From Streptomyces sp. NBC_00576 (GTDB taxonomy: Bacteria; Actinomycetota; Actinomycetes; Streptomycetales; Streptomycetaceae): a stretch of DNA of 64,000 nt. The stretch is taken from contig NZ_CP107780.1 of NCBI RefSeq assembly GCF_036345175.1, positions 4,278,001 to 4,342,000 of the forward strand. Reading direction: 5' to 3'. Each line of letters starts with the position of its first letter. Positions within the stretch are counted from its first letter, which is position 1. The position numbers and the translations under genes were made by a program. Of this stretch, positions 56,195-64,000 are shown in pieces. The notes beneath the pieces were generated by a model. The model was given only the letters and a program-made list of their open reading frames with translations, was not told the DNA's origin and did no database searches.

Positions 56195-57091
56195 TTATGG
56201 CGTGACGGGCGTCGCACTCCCCGTCGCGCTCCCCGCGCCCGCGGACTTCTCCGCGTTCTTCGCGGCCACCACCGCGTCGAACACCTCCCGCTTGGGCAGC
56301 CCCACCTCCGCCGCAACGGCCGCGATGGCCTCCTTGCGCCGCTCCCCCGCCTCCTCGCGCACCCGCACCCGCCGCACCAGTTCCTCGGCGCCGAGCTCCC
56401 CGCCGTCCTTCTCGGGGGCGCCCTCGACGACGACGGTGATCTCACCCCGTACGCCCTCCGCCGCCCATTCCGCCAGCTCGGCCAGCGGACCGCGTTTGAT
56501 CTCCTCGTACGTCTTCGTCAACTCCCGGCAGACGGCGGCCCGGCGGTCCGTGCCGAACACCTCGGACATGGCGGCGAGGGTGTCGTCGAGGCGGTGCGGG
56601 GCCTCGAAGTAGACGAGTGTGCGGCGTTCCTCAGCCACCTCCCGGAGCCGGGAGAGGCGTTCGCCGGCCTTTCTCGGCAGGAAGCCCTCGAAGCAGAACC
56701 GGTCGACGGGCAGCCCGGAGAGCGCGAGCGCGGTGAGCACGGCGGACGGGCCGGGTACGGCCGTCACCTTGATGTCCTTCTCCACGGCGGCGGCGACCAG
56801 CCGGTACCCAGGGTCGGACACCGACGGCATGCCCGCGTCCGTCACCAGCAGCACCCGCGAGCCGCCGAGCAGCGCCTCGACCAGTTCCGGGGTGCGCGCG
56901 GCCTCGTTGCCCTCGAAGTACGACACCACCCGCCCCTTGGGCTGCACCCCGAGCGCCTGGGTGAGCCGGCGCAGCCGCCGGGTGTCCTCGGCCGCGATGA
57001 CGTCGGCGCCCGCCAACTCCGCCGCGAGCCGGGGCGGCGCGTCCGTGATGTCGCCGATGGGCGTGCCTGCCAAAACCAAGGTTCCTGTCAC
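56195..57091 (-). CDS. rsmI: 16S rRNA 2'-O-methyltransferase RsmI
   Basis: 298 aa of the tetrapyrrole-methylase superfamily that methylates C1402 of 16S rRNA. Motifs are LVLAGTPIGDITD, IAAEDTRRLRRL, VTDAGMPSVSDPG, VPGPSAVLTALALSG and YFEAPHRL. GTG 57091 follows GGA. The last 35 aa are an Ala/Ser tail. It diverges from pmt across 62 bp, an arrangement conserved in actinobacteria. Confidence 0.95.
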   Translation of the reverse strand: MTGTLVLAGTPIGDITDAPPRLAAELAGADVIAAEDTRRLRRLTQALGVQPKGRVVSYFEGNEAARTPELVEALLGGSRVLLVTDAGMPSVSDPGYRLVAAAVEKDIKVTAVPGPSAVLTALALSGLPVDRFCFEGFLPRKAGERLSRLREVAEERRTLVYFEAPHRLDDTLAAMSEVFGTDRRAAVCRELTKTYEEIKRGPLAELAEWAAEGVRGEITVVVEGAPEKDGGELGAEELVRRVRVREEAGERRKEAIAAVAAEVGLPKREVFDAVVAAKNAEKSAGAGSATGSATPVTP

Positions 57092-57153
57092 GTTTCCATC
57101 CTCGCAGGGCCCTTCCACGGGACGCACACAGCGCTGTTCCCTACGATGGCGCG

Positions 57154-58896
57154 GTGACCAGTACCGCGCCCTCCACGGATATCCGGCAAAGCTCATCCTC
57201 GCCAGAGCAGCGGCCGTCGTGGCAGCAGCGGCTGCGCCGCTACGGATACACGGCGAAGCCGAGAAGCGACGTCAGGGACCGGCTGGTGCCGCCGTACACC
57301 GAGCCGAGCCCCCAACTGTGGGCGACCCTCGGACTGCCGCCGACCATCACCGACCGGATCACGCGCTGGTCGGGCTGGGGCGGTCCGCTGCTGGTGACAC
57401 TGCTGGCGGGCGTGCTGCGCTTCTGGGACCTGGGCAGTCCGAAGCGGGTGATGTTCGACGAGACGTACTACGCGAAGGACGCGTGGGGCATCATCCACCG
57501 CGGCTTCGAGGTCAACTGGGACAAGGACGTCAACAACCTGATCCTGAACACCGACGGGCACGTGCCGATCCCGACGGACCCGGCCTATGTCGTGCATCCG
57601 CCCGTCGGCAAGTACGTCATCGGGCTCGGCGAATGGATGTTCGGGTTCAACCCGTTCGGCTGGCGCTTCATGACGGCGCTGCTGGGCACGCTGTCGGTCC
57701 TGATCCTGTGCCGCGTCGGCCGCCGTATCTTCCGCTCCACCTTCCTGGGCTGCCTGGCGGGCGCGCTGATGGCGGTGGACGGCCTGGCTTTCGTGATGAG
57801 CCGTACCTCGCTGCTCGACGGCGTCCTCCAGTTCTTCGTCCTCGCCGCCTTCGGCTGCCTGGTCATCGACCGCGACAAGGCCCGCGAACGGCTGGCGGCG
57901 GCGCTCCCGCCGGACGCGGACGGTGTCGTACGACCGGACGCGCACACCGCCGAGACGACGCGCCTCGGCGTGCGCCCCTGGCGCTGGACGGCAGGCCTGA
58001 TGCTGGGCCTGGCCATCGGTACGAAGTGGAACGGCCTGTACATACTGGCCGCGTTCTGTGTGATGGCGGTGCTGTGGGACATCGGCTCCCGCAAGGTCGC
58101 CGGCGCCCGCCACCCGTACGAAGCGGTCCTCAAGCGCGACCTGGGCTGGGCGTTCCTGGCGACGGTCCCGGTCGCCGTCTTCACGTACGTGCTGTCCTGG
58201 ACGGCCTGGATCCTCTCCCCGTCGAACGGCACCGGCGGCTACTACCGCAACTGGGCGGCGACCCAGGGCAAGGGCAGCAGCTGGTCGTGGCTGTTCCCGG
58301 ACTGGTGGCGCAGCCTCTGGCACTACGAGCACATGGTGTACGAGTTCCACGTGGGCCTGCACACCCCGCACAACTACCAGTCGAACCCGTGGAGTTGGCT
58401 CGTCCTGGGCCGCCCGGTCTCGTTCTTCTACGAGGCCCCCGAACCCGGCAAGGGCGGCTGCCCCACCGACGCCGGCCAGCAGTGCGCCCGCGAGGTCCTG
58501 GCCCTCGGCACGCCCCTCCTGTGGTGGGCGGCCTGCTTCGCGGTCCTGTACATCCTGTACCGCTGGCTGTTCCGGCGCGACTGGCGGGCGGGGGCCATCG
58601 CCTGCGGGATCGCGGCGGGCTATCTCCCCTGGTTCATGTACCAGGAGCGCACGATCTTCTTCTTCTACGCGATCGTCTTCCTGCCCTTCCTGTGCCTGGC
58701 CGTGGCGATGATGATCGGCGCGATCGTCGGTCCACCGGGTTCGAGCGAACGACGCCGGGTCGCGGGGGCGGCGGGCGCGGGCGTGCTGGTGCTGCTGATC
58801 GCGTGGAACTTCATCTATTTCTGGCCTCTGTACACGGGGACGGCGATTCCCATCGATTCCTGGCGTTCACGTATGTGGCTGGACACCTGGGTCTAG
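57154..58896 (+). CDS. pmt: Protein O-mannosyltransferase
   Basis: 580 aa GT39 integral membrane enzyme with about ten helices. It transfers mannose from polyprenyl phosphate to Ser/Thr of exported proteins. Catalytic Asp102-Glu103 in VMFDETYYAKD and VHPPVGKY in the loop are conserved, with WEVDGLAFV-like helix and the C-terminal PMT_4TMC domain. GTG 57154 lies 62 bp from divergent rsmI. It may glycosylate the LAETG protein or Rpf, but that is only an inference. Confidence 0.95.
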   Translation: MTSTAPSTDIRQSSSSPEQRPSWQQRLRRYGYTAKPRSDVRDRLVPPYTEPSPQLWATLGLPPTITDRITRWSGWGGPLLVTLLAGVLRFWDLGSPKRVMFDETYYAKDAWGIIHRGFEVNWDKDVNNLILNTDGHVPIPTDPAYVVHPPVGKYVIGLGEWMFGFNPFGWRFMTALLGTLSVLILCRVGRRIFRSTFLGCLAGALMAVDGLAFVMSRTSLLDGVLQFFVLAAFGCLVIDRDKARERLAAALPPDADGVVRPDAHTAETTRLGVRPWRWTAGLMLGLAIGTKWNGLYILAAFCVMAVLWDIGSRKVAGARHPYEAVLKRDLGWAFLATVPVAVFTYVLSWTAWILSPSNGTGGYYRNWAATQGKGSSWSWLFPDWWRSLWHYEHMVYEFHVGLHTPHNYQSNPWSWLVLGRPVSFFYEAPEPGKGGCPTDAGQQCAREVLALGTPLLWWAACFAVLYILYRWLFRRDWRAGAIACGIAAGYLPWFMYQERTIFFFYAIVFLPFLCLAVAMMIGAIVGPPGSSERRRVAGAAGAGVLVLLIAWNFIYFWPLYTGTAIPIDSWRSRMWLDTWV

Positions 58897-59015
58897 TAAC
58901 TGGATCCATTCGCTCCTGTCACTCTGGTCACTCTTGGGACAAGAGACGGAAACTCCCCTCACAGCGGCCCCTCAAGCCACTTACAGTGCAGAGGCCAACG
59001 GGGAGGGGAGTACTC

Positions 59016-60647
59016 ATGCGCAAGGGAGCAAAGGCCGCCATCGTCGGGTCGGTGTTCACAGTGATGGTCGGAGGGGCCGGGTACGGCGCGTTCAACATCG
59101 TGTCCGCGCTCACCGAGGACAGCGGTGCGGCGGCCGTGAAGACCGGGCCGCCGTCGAAGGACGAGATCGCGGAGACCAGCGAGAAGTTCTTCGCGGCCTG
59201 GGAGAAGGGGCAGGCGCAGGCCGCCGCCGATCTCACCGACAACGCCATACCGGCGGCCAATCTGATCGGCGACTACAGCGCGAAAGCGCACATCACCGGC
59301 GTGAAGATCACCGCCGGGACGGCCACCGGAGCGACCGTGCCCTTCTCGGTGAAGGCCACGGTGTCGTTCCAGGGCAAGAGCAAGCCGCTCGCCTACGACA
59401 GCAGGCTGACGATCATCCGGGGTACGACGACCGGGCGGGCCCTGGTCGACTGGCAGCCGTCGGTCGTCCATCCCGGCCTCAAGGTGTCCGGGGACCGCCT
59501 GGTCACCGAGCAGGCCACGAGCGCGCCGATCGAGGCCACGGACCGGGACGGCAAGGTGCTGACGAAGGACAAGTACCCGTCCCTCGGGCCGATCCTCGAC
59601 ACCCTGCGGGCCCGCTACGGCGACAAGGCGGGCGGTACGCCTGGCATCGAACTGATGATCCAGCACGCCGACGCCGAGACGGCCGACACCTCGCTGCTGA
59701 CTCTCTCCGAGGGCACCCCGGGCAAGGTGAGGACGACACTGAGCGCGAGTGCGCAGGACGCCGCCGAGAAGGCGGTGCTGAAGTTCTCCGAGTCGTCCGT
59801 GGTCGCCGTACAGCCGAGCACCGGTGAGGTGCTGGCGGTCGCCAACCACCGTACGGACCAGTTCAACGCGGCCTTCGAGGGCACGCTGGCGCCGGGCTCC
59901 ACGATGAAGATCATCACGGCGGCGATGCTGATCGACAACGGCGTGACGTCGATGAACGGCCCGGCGCCCTGCACGCCGACCGCCGTCTGGAAGAGCCAGA
60001 CCTTCACCAACCTCAAGGGCATGGCACCGAACGAGAAAGCCACCCTCGCCAACGACTTCCTGCGCTCCTGCAACACGGGCTTCATCAAGCTGATCGACGG
60101 CACCGAGGCGAACCCGCTCACCGACGAGTCGCTGACGACCGAGGCGCAGGAGCGGTTCGGGCTCGGGCAGGACAACTGGAAGACCGGGATCACCTCCTTC
60201 GACGGCAGCGTCCCCGCCTCCGCCGGCCCGGACCGCGCGGCCAACGCGATCGGGCAGGGTCAGGTCCAGATGAGCCCGCTGAACATGGCGTCGGTGACGG
60301 CGACGGCGATCACGGGCGAGTTCCGGCAGCCGTATCTCATCTCGCCCGACCTCGACGACCGTCAGCTGGCGACGGCGAAGGGCCTCCCGGCGAGCACGTC
60401 CGCGCAGCTCAAGGAGATGATGCGGATGACCGCGACCCAGGGCACCGCGACGCAGGCCATGGCCGGGCTGAGCGGGGACATCGGGGCGAAGACGGGGTCC
60501 GCCGAGGTGGACGGACAGGACAAGTCCAACAGCTGGTTCACCGGCTTCCGGGGCGACATCGCGGCGGCGGCCATGACCCAGGAGGGCGGCCACGGCGGCG
60601 ACGCGGCCGGGCCGATTGTCGCAGCCGTGCTACGGACTGGCGGCTGA
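59016..60647 (+). CDS. Penicillin-binding protein, MecA-N type (first)
   Basis: 543 aa. One N-terminal membrane helix (about 8-31) is followed by an NTF2-like MecA-N domain (about 50-155), a short linker domain and the transpeptidase with Ser295-Thr-Met-Lys298, SCN at 351-353 and KTG at 492-494. It crosslinks peptidoglycan outside the membrane. ATG 59016 follows GGGGAG by 5 nt. It lies 97 bp before a paralogue with the same domain order. Confidence 0.94.
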   Translation: MRKGAKAAIVGSVFTVMVGGAGYGAFNIVSALTEDSGAAAVKTGPPSKDEIAETSEKFFAAWEKGQAQAAADLTDNAIPAANLIGDYSAKAHITGVKITAGTATGATVPFSVKATVSFQGKSKPLAYDSRLTIIRGTTTGRALVDWQPSVVHPGLKVSGDRLVTEQATSAPIEATDRDGKVLTKDKYPSLGPILDTLRARYGDKAGGTPGIELMIQHADAETADTSLLTLSEGTPGKVRTTLSASAQDAAEKAVLKFSESSVVAVQPSTGEVLAVANHRTDQFNAAFEGTLAPGSTMKIITAAMLIDNGVTSMNGPAPCTPTAVWKSQTFTNLKGMAPNEKATLANDFLRSCNTGFIKLIDGTEANPLTDESLTTEAQERFGLGQDNWKTGITSFDGSVPASAGPDRAANAIGQGQVQMSPLNMASVTATAITGEFRQPYLISPDLDDRQLATAKGLPASTSAQLKEMMRMTATQGTATQAMAGLSGDIGAKTGSAEVDGQDKSNSWFTGFRGDIAAAAMTQEGGHGGDAAGPIVAAVLRTGG

Positions 60648-60744
60648 ACTCACCCTCGCGGAACGGGACTCTAGGGTTGTCGTTGTCGTTGAGGTGGCTG
60701 AGGGCAACGGGGACCCTGGGGATTTTCGCGGAGGATCGGGAGCT

Positions 60745-62433
60745 GTGGGCAAGAGAAGGCGCGTCGCCGAGCGACGGAGTGCACGCAAGACCAGGCCCGC
60801 GGTGGTCGGCGGGATGATCGCCGTGGTGGTCGGCGGCGCCGGTTTCGGCGTCTACGCGCTGTTCGGCGGCGGAGCGGCGGCCGAGGACGGCTCCTCCACG
60901 GCGGCCACGGCCGACAAGAAGCCGTCGGTGCCGACGGGACCCGTACCGGCGGCCCAGGTCAAGGCGATCGCCACGCAGTTCCTGACGGCCTGGCAGACCG
61001 GCAAGATCACCCAGGCGGCAGCGGCGACGAACGACACCACAACGGCCGCTGCGACGCTCCTCACCGGCTACACCAAGGATGCCCACATCACCGGTGTGAC
61101 GATCACACCCGGCACGGCGACGGGCGCCAAGGTCCCCTTCACGGTCAAGGGCACGGTGACGTACGGCGCCACGAGCAAGCCGCTGACGTACGCGAGCGCC
61201 CTGAGCGTGGTCCGGCGTACGTCCGACGGGAAGCCGCTGGTCGACTGGCACGCGTCGGTGGTCCACCCCGACCTGGCGGACGGCGACAAACTCCTCACCG
61301 GCGAGGCCGGCACTCCGCCGATCAAGGCCGTCGACCGGGACGGCGGTGAGCTGACGCTCACGAAGTACCCGTCGCTGGGCACGGTCCTGGACAGCCTCAG
61401 GGAGAAGTACGGCAAGAAGGCCGGCGGCAAGGCGGGCATCGAACTGCGCGTCGTGCGCGGTACGGAGTCCAAGGCCGCGAAGTCGGCCGACAAGACGCTG
61501 CTGGAGCTGAGCAAGGGCACGCCTGGCACTGTGAAGACGACGCTGAGCCCGACCCTGCAGGCGGCGGCGGAGGCACAGGTCGCGAAGAAAGCGAAGTCGT
61601 CGGTGGTGCTCATGCGCCCCTCGACGGGCGAGATCCTGGCGGTGGCGAACCAGTCGCACGGCTTCAACACGGCGTTCCAGGGCTCGTTGGCGCCGGGTTC
61701 GACGATGAAGGTCCTCACGTCGTCGCTGCTGATCGAGAAGGGGCTGGCGTCGCCGGACAAGGCGCATCCGTGCCCGAAGTTCTTCACCTACGGCGGCTGG
61801 AAGTTCCAGAACGACGACAAGTTCGAGATCAAGGGCGGCACGTTCAAGGCGAGCTTCGCGCGGTCCTGCAACACGGCCTTCATCAGCCAGGCCAAGAAAC
61901 TCGACAACGACAGCCTGACCAAGCAGGCGCAGCAGGTGTTCGGCCTCGGCATGGACAACTGGGCGATCGGCGTCTCGACCTTCGACGGCTCGGTACCGGT
62001 GCAGTCGCAGGCGCAGATGGCGGCGTCGCTGATCGGCCAGGGCGGGGTGCGGATGAACCCCCTGAACATGGCGTCGGTGGCGGCGACCGTGGAGTCGGGG
62101 GTGTTCCGGCAGCCGTACCTGGTCTCGTCGGAGGTGGACGGACGCACGCTGGCGAAGGCGTCGCGGACGATGTCGTCGTCGACGCTGTCGCAACTGCGGG
62201 AACTGCTGCAGTACACGGCGGCGTACGGAACGGCGGCGGAGGCGATGGCCGGGCTGGGCCCCGACTACGGGGCGAAGACGGGCTCGGCGGAAGTCGACGG
62301 CCAGAAGCAGCCGAACGGCTGGTTCACGGCATACCGGGGAGACCTGGCGGGCGCGGGCGTGGTCGTACAGGGCGGCCACGGAGGCAGCACGGCGGGCCCG
62401 ATCGTGGCGGCGTTGTTGAAGGCGGGTTCGTAG
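60745..62433 (+). CDS. Penicillin-binding protein, MecA-N type (second)
   Basis: 562 aa, same architecture as its upstream neighbour: membrane helix (about 19-40), NTF2-like domain, then transpeptidase with Ser319-Thr-Met-Lys322, SCN at 374-376 and AKTGSAE near residue 513. GTG 60745 is chosen, with GGAGGA about 8 nt upstream; the open frame starting at 60616 runs in the gap and is not likely. Two tandem PBPs probably arose by duplication and may act at different growth stages. Confidence 0.94.
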   Translation: MGKRRRVAERRSARKTRPAVVGGMIAVVVGGAGFGVYALFGGGAAAEDGSSTAATADKKPSVPTGPVPAAQVKAIATQFLTAWQTGKITQAAAATNDTTTAAATLLTGYTKDAHITGVTITPGTATGAKVPFTVKGTVTYGATSKPLTYASALSVVRRTSDGKPLVDWHASVVHPDLADGDKLLTGEAGTPPIKAVDRDGGELTLTKYPSLGTVLDSLREKYGKKAGGKAGIELRVVRGTESKAAKSADKTLLELSKGTPGTVKTTLSPTLQAAAEAQVAKKAKSSVVLMRPSTGEILAVANQSHGFNTAFQGSLAPGSTMKVLTSSLLIEKGLASPDKAHPCPKFFTYGGWKFQNDDKFEIKGGTFKASFARSCNTAFISQAKKLDNDSLTKQAQQVFGLGMDNWAIGVSTFDGSVPVQSQAQMAASLIGQGGVRMNPLNMASVAATVESGVFRQPYLVSSEVDGRTLAKASRTMSSSTLSQLRELLQYTAAYGTAAEAMAGLGPDYGAKTGSAEVDGQKQPNGWFTAYRGDLAGAGVVVQGGHGGSTAGPIVAALLKAGS

Positions 62434-62450
62434 TCAGCCCGGCCGGCACC

Positions 62451-62479
62451 TTCAGCCCGTCCGGCGTTTGAGGACGAGC
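62451..62479. repeat. Streptomyces CCGTCCGGCGTTTGAGGACGAG repeat
   Basis: TTCAGCCCGTCCGGCGTTTG followed by AGGACGAGCG is a very common Streptomyces intergenic repeat from memory. It lies between the convergent second PBP and ssgE genes and may serve as their terminator. Confidence 0.7.
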
Positions 62480-62493
62480 GGACGAGCGCAACG

Positions 62494-62841
62494 TCAGTGG
62501 GTAACCCGCGTCCCCGCCATATACGTACGCCGCAAGAACCGCATCAGCGTCTTCGTCTCGAACTGCACCACCGACACACCCCCCGCCGAGTGGAACTCGA
62601 CCACCGCCTGCACCCGCCCGCACGGCCACACCCGCACCTCCCCCGACCCTGCGGGCGCCCGCAGCCCCTCCTCCAGGAGGGACCGTGAGAACGTCCACTC
62701 GTGCGGGCCGGGCAGCCCGATGCGGACCACGCGCGGGTCGGTGTCCGGGTCGTAGCGCAGGACCACGGGAACCGCGTCGCGGTCGTCGTCCTGGGTGTCC
62801 GTGACGATATGGGCTCGCGCGTACTGCTCGACTACGGACAT
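62494..62841 (-). CDS. ssgE: SsgA-like sporulation/cell division protein
   Basis: 115 aa SsgA-like protein, a family restricted to sporulating actinomycetes that positions septation and cell-wall remodelling. The characteristic core PVVLRYDPDTDPRVVRI and WTFSRSLLEEGL are present. The short length and the place next to tandem PBPs and a cobalt/nickel transporter match ssgE. ATG 62841 is chosen. The exact subfamily is by position and memory. Confidence 0.85.
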   Translation of the reverse strand: MSVVEQYARAHIVTDTQDDDRDAVPVVLRYDPDTDPRVVRIGLPGPHEWTFSRSLLEEGLRAPAGSGEVRVWPCGRVQAVVEFHSAGGVSVVQFETKTLMRFLRRTYMAGTRVTH

Positions 62842-62976
62842 CGGACGGCCCCTTCACGCTGCGTAACCTGTGTGGAGGCTATGAATCCGCTTCCACTTTC
62901 TCTCCAATGTCGCATATTTTCCCAATTGCGCCTCAGGTCGCTTCGGGCTCGCTTTCAGATCGCTTTTCTCTCGCTC

Positions 62977-63007
62977 TTGCAAGAGGTTCGCAACAAGCCA
63001 CTATCAT
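62977..63007 (+). promoter_or_regulatory. Nur-like box and promoter of the CbiM/NikM gene
   Basis: TTGCAA (62977-62982), 5 bases, TCGCAA (62988-62993): 11 of 12 matches to the known Streptomyces Nur box TTGCAA-N5-TTGCAA. TATCAT (63002-63007) could be the -10 box, placing the transcription start about at the GTG 63014. Confidence 0.6.
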
Positions 63008-63013
63008 CGAACG

Positions 63014-64000
63014 GTGCATGTGCCTGATGGATTCATCAACGCCCCCGTCTCCGTAGCGGCCGGAGTCGTCGCCGCCGGTGCCGTCGCCGTGAGTCTGCGC
63101 GGCGCCCGGCGCGAGCTGGACGAACGGATCGCGCCGCTCGCCGGCCTGGTGGCCGCGTTCATCTTCGCCGTGCAGATGCTGAACTTCCCGGTCGCCGCCG
63201 GGACCAGCGGACATCTGCTCGGCGGCGCGCTGGCCGCGATACTCGTGGGGCCCTACACAGGGGTCCTGTGCGTGTCCGTCGTACTGCTCATGCAGGGCAT
63301 CCTCTTCGCGGACGGCGGCCTCACCGCGCTCGGCGTGAACATCACGGTCATGGCCGTCGTGACGACCGTGGTCGCCTACGCCACCTTCCGCGGACTGGTG
63401 AAGGTGCTGCCCAAGAAGCGCCGTTCCGTCACCGTCTCCGCCTTCGTCGCCGCCGCGCTCTCCGTACCCGCCGCCGCCCTCGCCTTCACGCTCGTCTACG
63501 CGATCGGCGGCACGACGGACGTACCGATCGGCCGTGTCCTCACCGCCATGGTGGGTGTGCACGTCCTGATCGGGCTCGGCGAGGCCGCGATCACCGCGTT
63601 CACGGTCGGCGCCGTCATCGCCGTACGGCCGGACCTCGTGTACGGCGCCCGCGGCCTGCGCCAGAAGCTCCGGCTGCGGGTCGGCGGCGAGCTGGTGGAC
63701 GCGGCACCCGACCCCCAGCCGGAGCTCACCCCCGTGCCCGCCGCCTCCCACCGCACCCGCAACGTCTGGCTCACCGGCCTCGCCGCCTCCCTCGTCCTCG
63801 CCGGCGTCGTCAGCTTCTACGCCTCCGCCAGCCCTGACGGACTGGAGAAGGTCGCCGCCGACAAGGGCATCGACGCCAAGGTCGAGGAACACGCCGCCGC
63901 CGACTCCCCGCTCGCCGACTACGGCGTCGAGGGCATCACCGACGGCCGGCTCTCCGGCGGCCTCGCCGGCGTGATCGGCGTCGGCGCCACGGTCGTCGCC
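63014..64000 (+). CDS. CbiM/NikM-type ECF nickel/cobalt transporter (fused N)
   Basis: The gene runs off the window; 329 codons are visible. The N-terminus VHVPDGFINAPVS is the metal-coordinating signature of CbiM/NikM S components, and about seven membrane helices follow. After a linker, PDGLEKVAADKGID resembles CbiN/NikN, so the two subunits are fused. With an ATPase and T component presumably beyond the window it would import Ni or Co. GTG 63014 has no ribosome-binding site; leaderless translation fits. The Nur-like box points to nickel. Confidence 0.88.
   Translation, partial: MHVPDGFINAPVSVAAGVVAAGAVAVSLRGARRELDERIAPLAGLVAAFIFAVQMLNFPVAAGTSGHLLGGALAAILVGPYTGVLCVSVVLLMQGILFADGGLTALGVNITVMAVVTTVVAYATFRGLVKVLPKKRRSVTVSAFVAAALSVPAAALAFTLVYAIGGTTDVPIGRVLTAMVGVHVLIGLGEAAITAFTVGAVIAVRPDLVYGARGLRQKLRLRVGGELVDAAPDPQPELTPVPAASHRTRNVWLTGLAASLVLAGVVSFYASASPDGLEKVAADKGIDAKVEEHAAADSPLADYGVEGITDGRLSGGLAGVIGVGATVVA

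Noticed and set aside
56619..60647. 1342-aa frame joining antisense rsmI, pmt and the first PBP
   Set aside because: Open only because of GC bias; real in-frame part is the PBP from ATG 59016.

Overview
The window is high-GC actinobacterial DNA, and the gene set and order point to Streptomyces. It has GTG starts, many 4-bp GTGA/ATGA overlaps, an SsgA-family sporulation gene, bldB/whiJ-type HTH-DUF397 genes, a galT-galE-galK operon, and three kinds of GC-rich intergenic palindrome that I know from Streptomyces chromosomes. It is chromosomal core with accessory insertions. I see no CRISPR array, intact insertion sequence or phage.

Layout. 0.1-3.3 kb: SUKH-3 immunity-like protein, an orphan DesK-type histidine kinase, an HTH/LAGLIDADG-like protein and tRNA-Gln. 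3.4-9 kb: core genes glmU, prs, rplY, pth, then a small membrane protein and a sortase-type (LAETG) surface protein. 9-13.8 kb: ppc (reverse), then a fatty acid desaturase with its overlapping TetR gene. 13.8-23.9 kb: accessory genes, including two Uma2 nucleases, a tam-like methyltransferase diverging from a MarR gene, an orphan LuxR regulator, a LysR/SnoaL pair, a lone DUF397 gene, a cytosolic PQQ propeller, a TIR-like protein, and an ankyrin plus unknown gene coupled to galK. 23.9-27.2 kb: gal operon. 27.3-34 kb: a LuxR-like regulator lacking the phosphoacceptor Asp, two tandem membrane-anchored PQQ proteins and a Uup-type ABC-F ATPase. 34-40.6 kb: aldo/keto reductase with divergent TetR, a NIT-domain histidine kinase, an MHYT membrane protein and a Tat-exported peptidoglycan-recognition amidase.

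40.8-58.9 kb holds the ispE, rsmA, rpf, tatD, rsmI and pmt genes of a neighbourhood conserved in actinobacteria. Here rsmA and rpf are separated by about 10.6 kb of accessory genes (42.6-53.2 kb): VOC protein, methyltransferase, alpha/beta hydrolase with divergent LysR, a membrane/coiled-coil protein, an XRE-coiled-coil protein with a TTA codon, a GlxA regulator with an isochorismatase-like hydrolase, and a cassette of one HTH-DUF5753 gene plus three DUF397 genes, all overlapping by GTGA and facing an RsbW-like ATPase. 59-64 kb: two tandem MecA-N-type penicillin-binding proteins, an ssgE-like gene and a CbiM/NikM-type metal transporter with a candidate Nur box and a probably leaderless start. 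The last gene runs off the window.

The core genes serve cell-wall precursors and remodelling (glmU, PBPs, Rpf, amidase, Pmt), translation (rplY, pth, rsmA, rsmI, tRNA-Gln) and central metabolism (prs, ppc, gal, ispE). The accessory stretches are mostly small regulators facing their probable targets, several with visible inverted-repeat operators.
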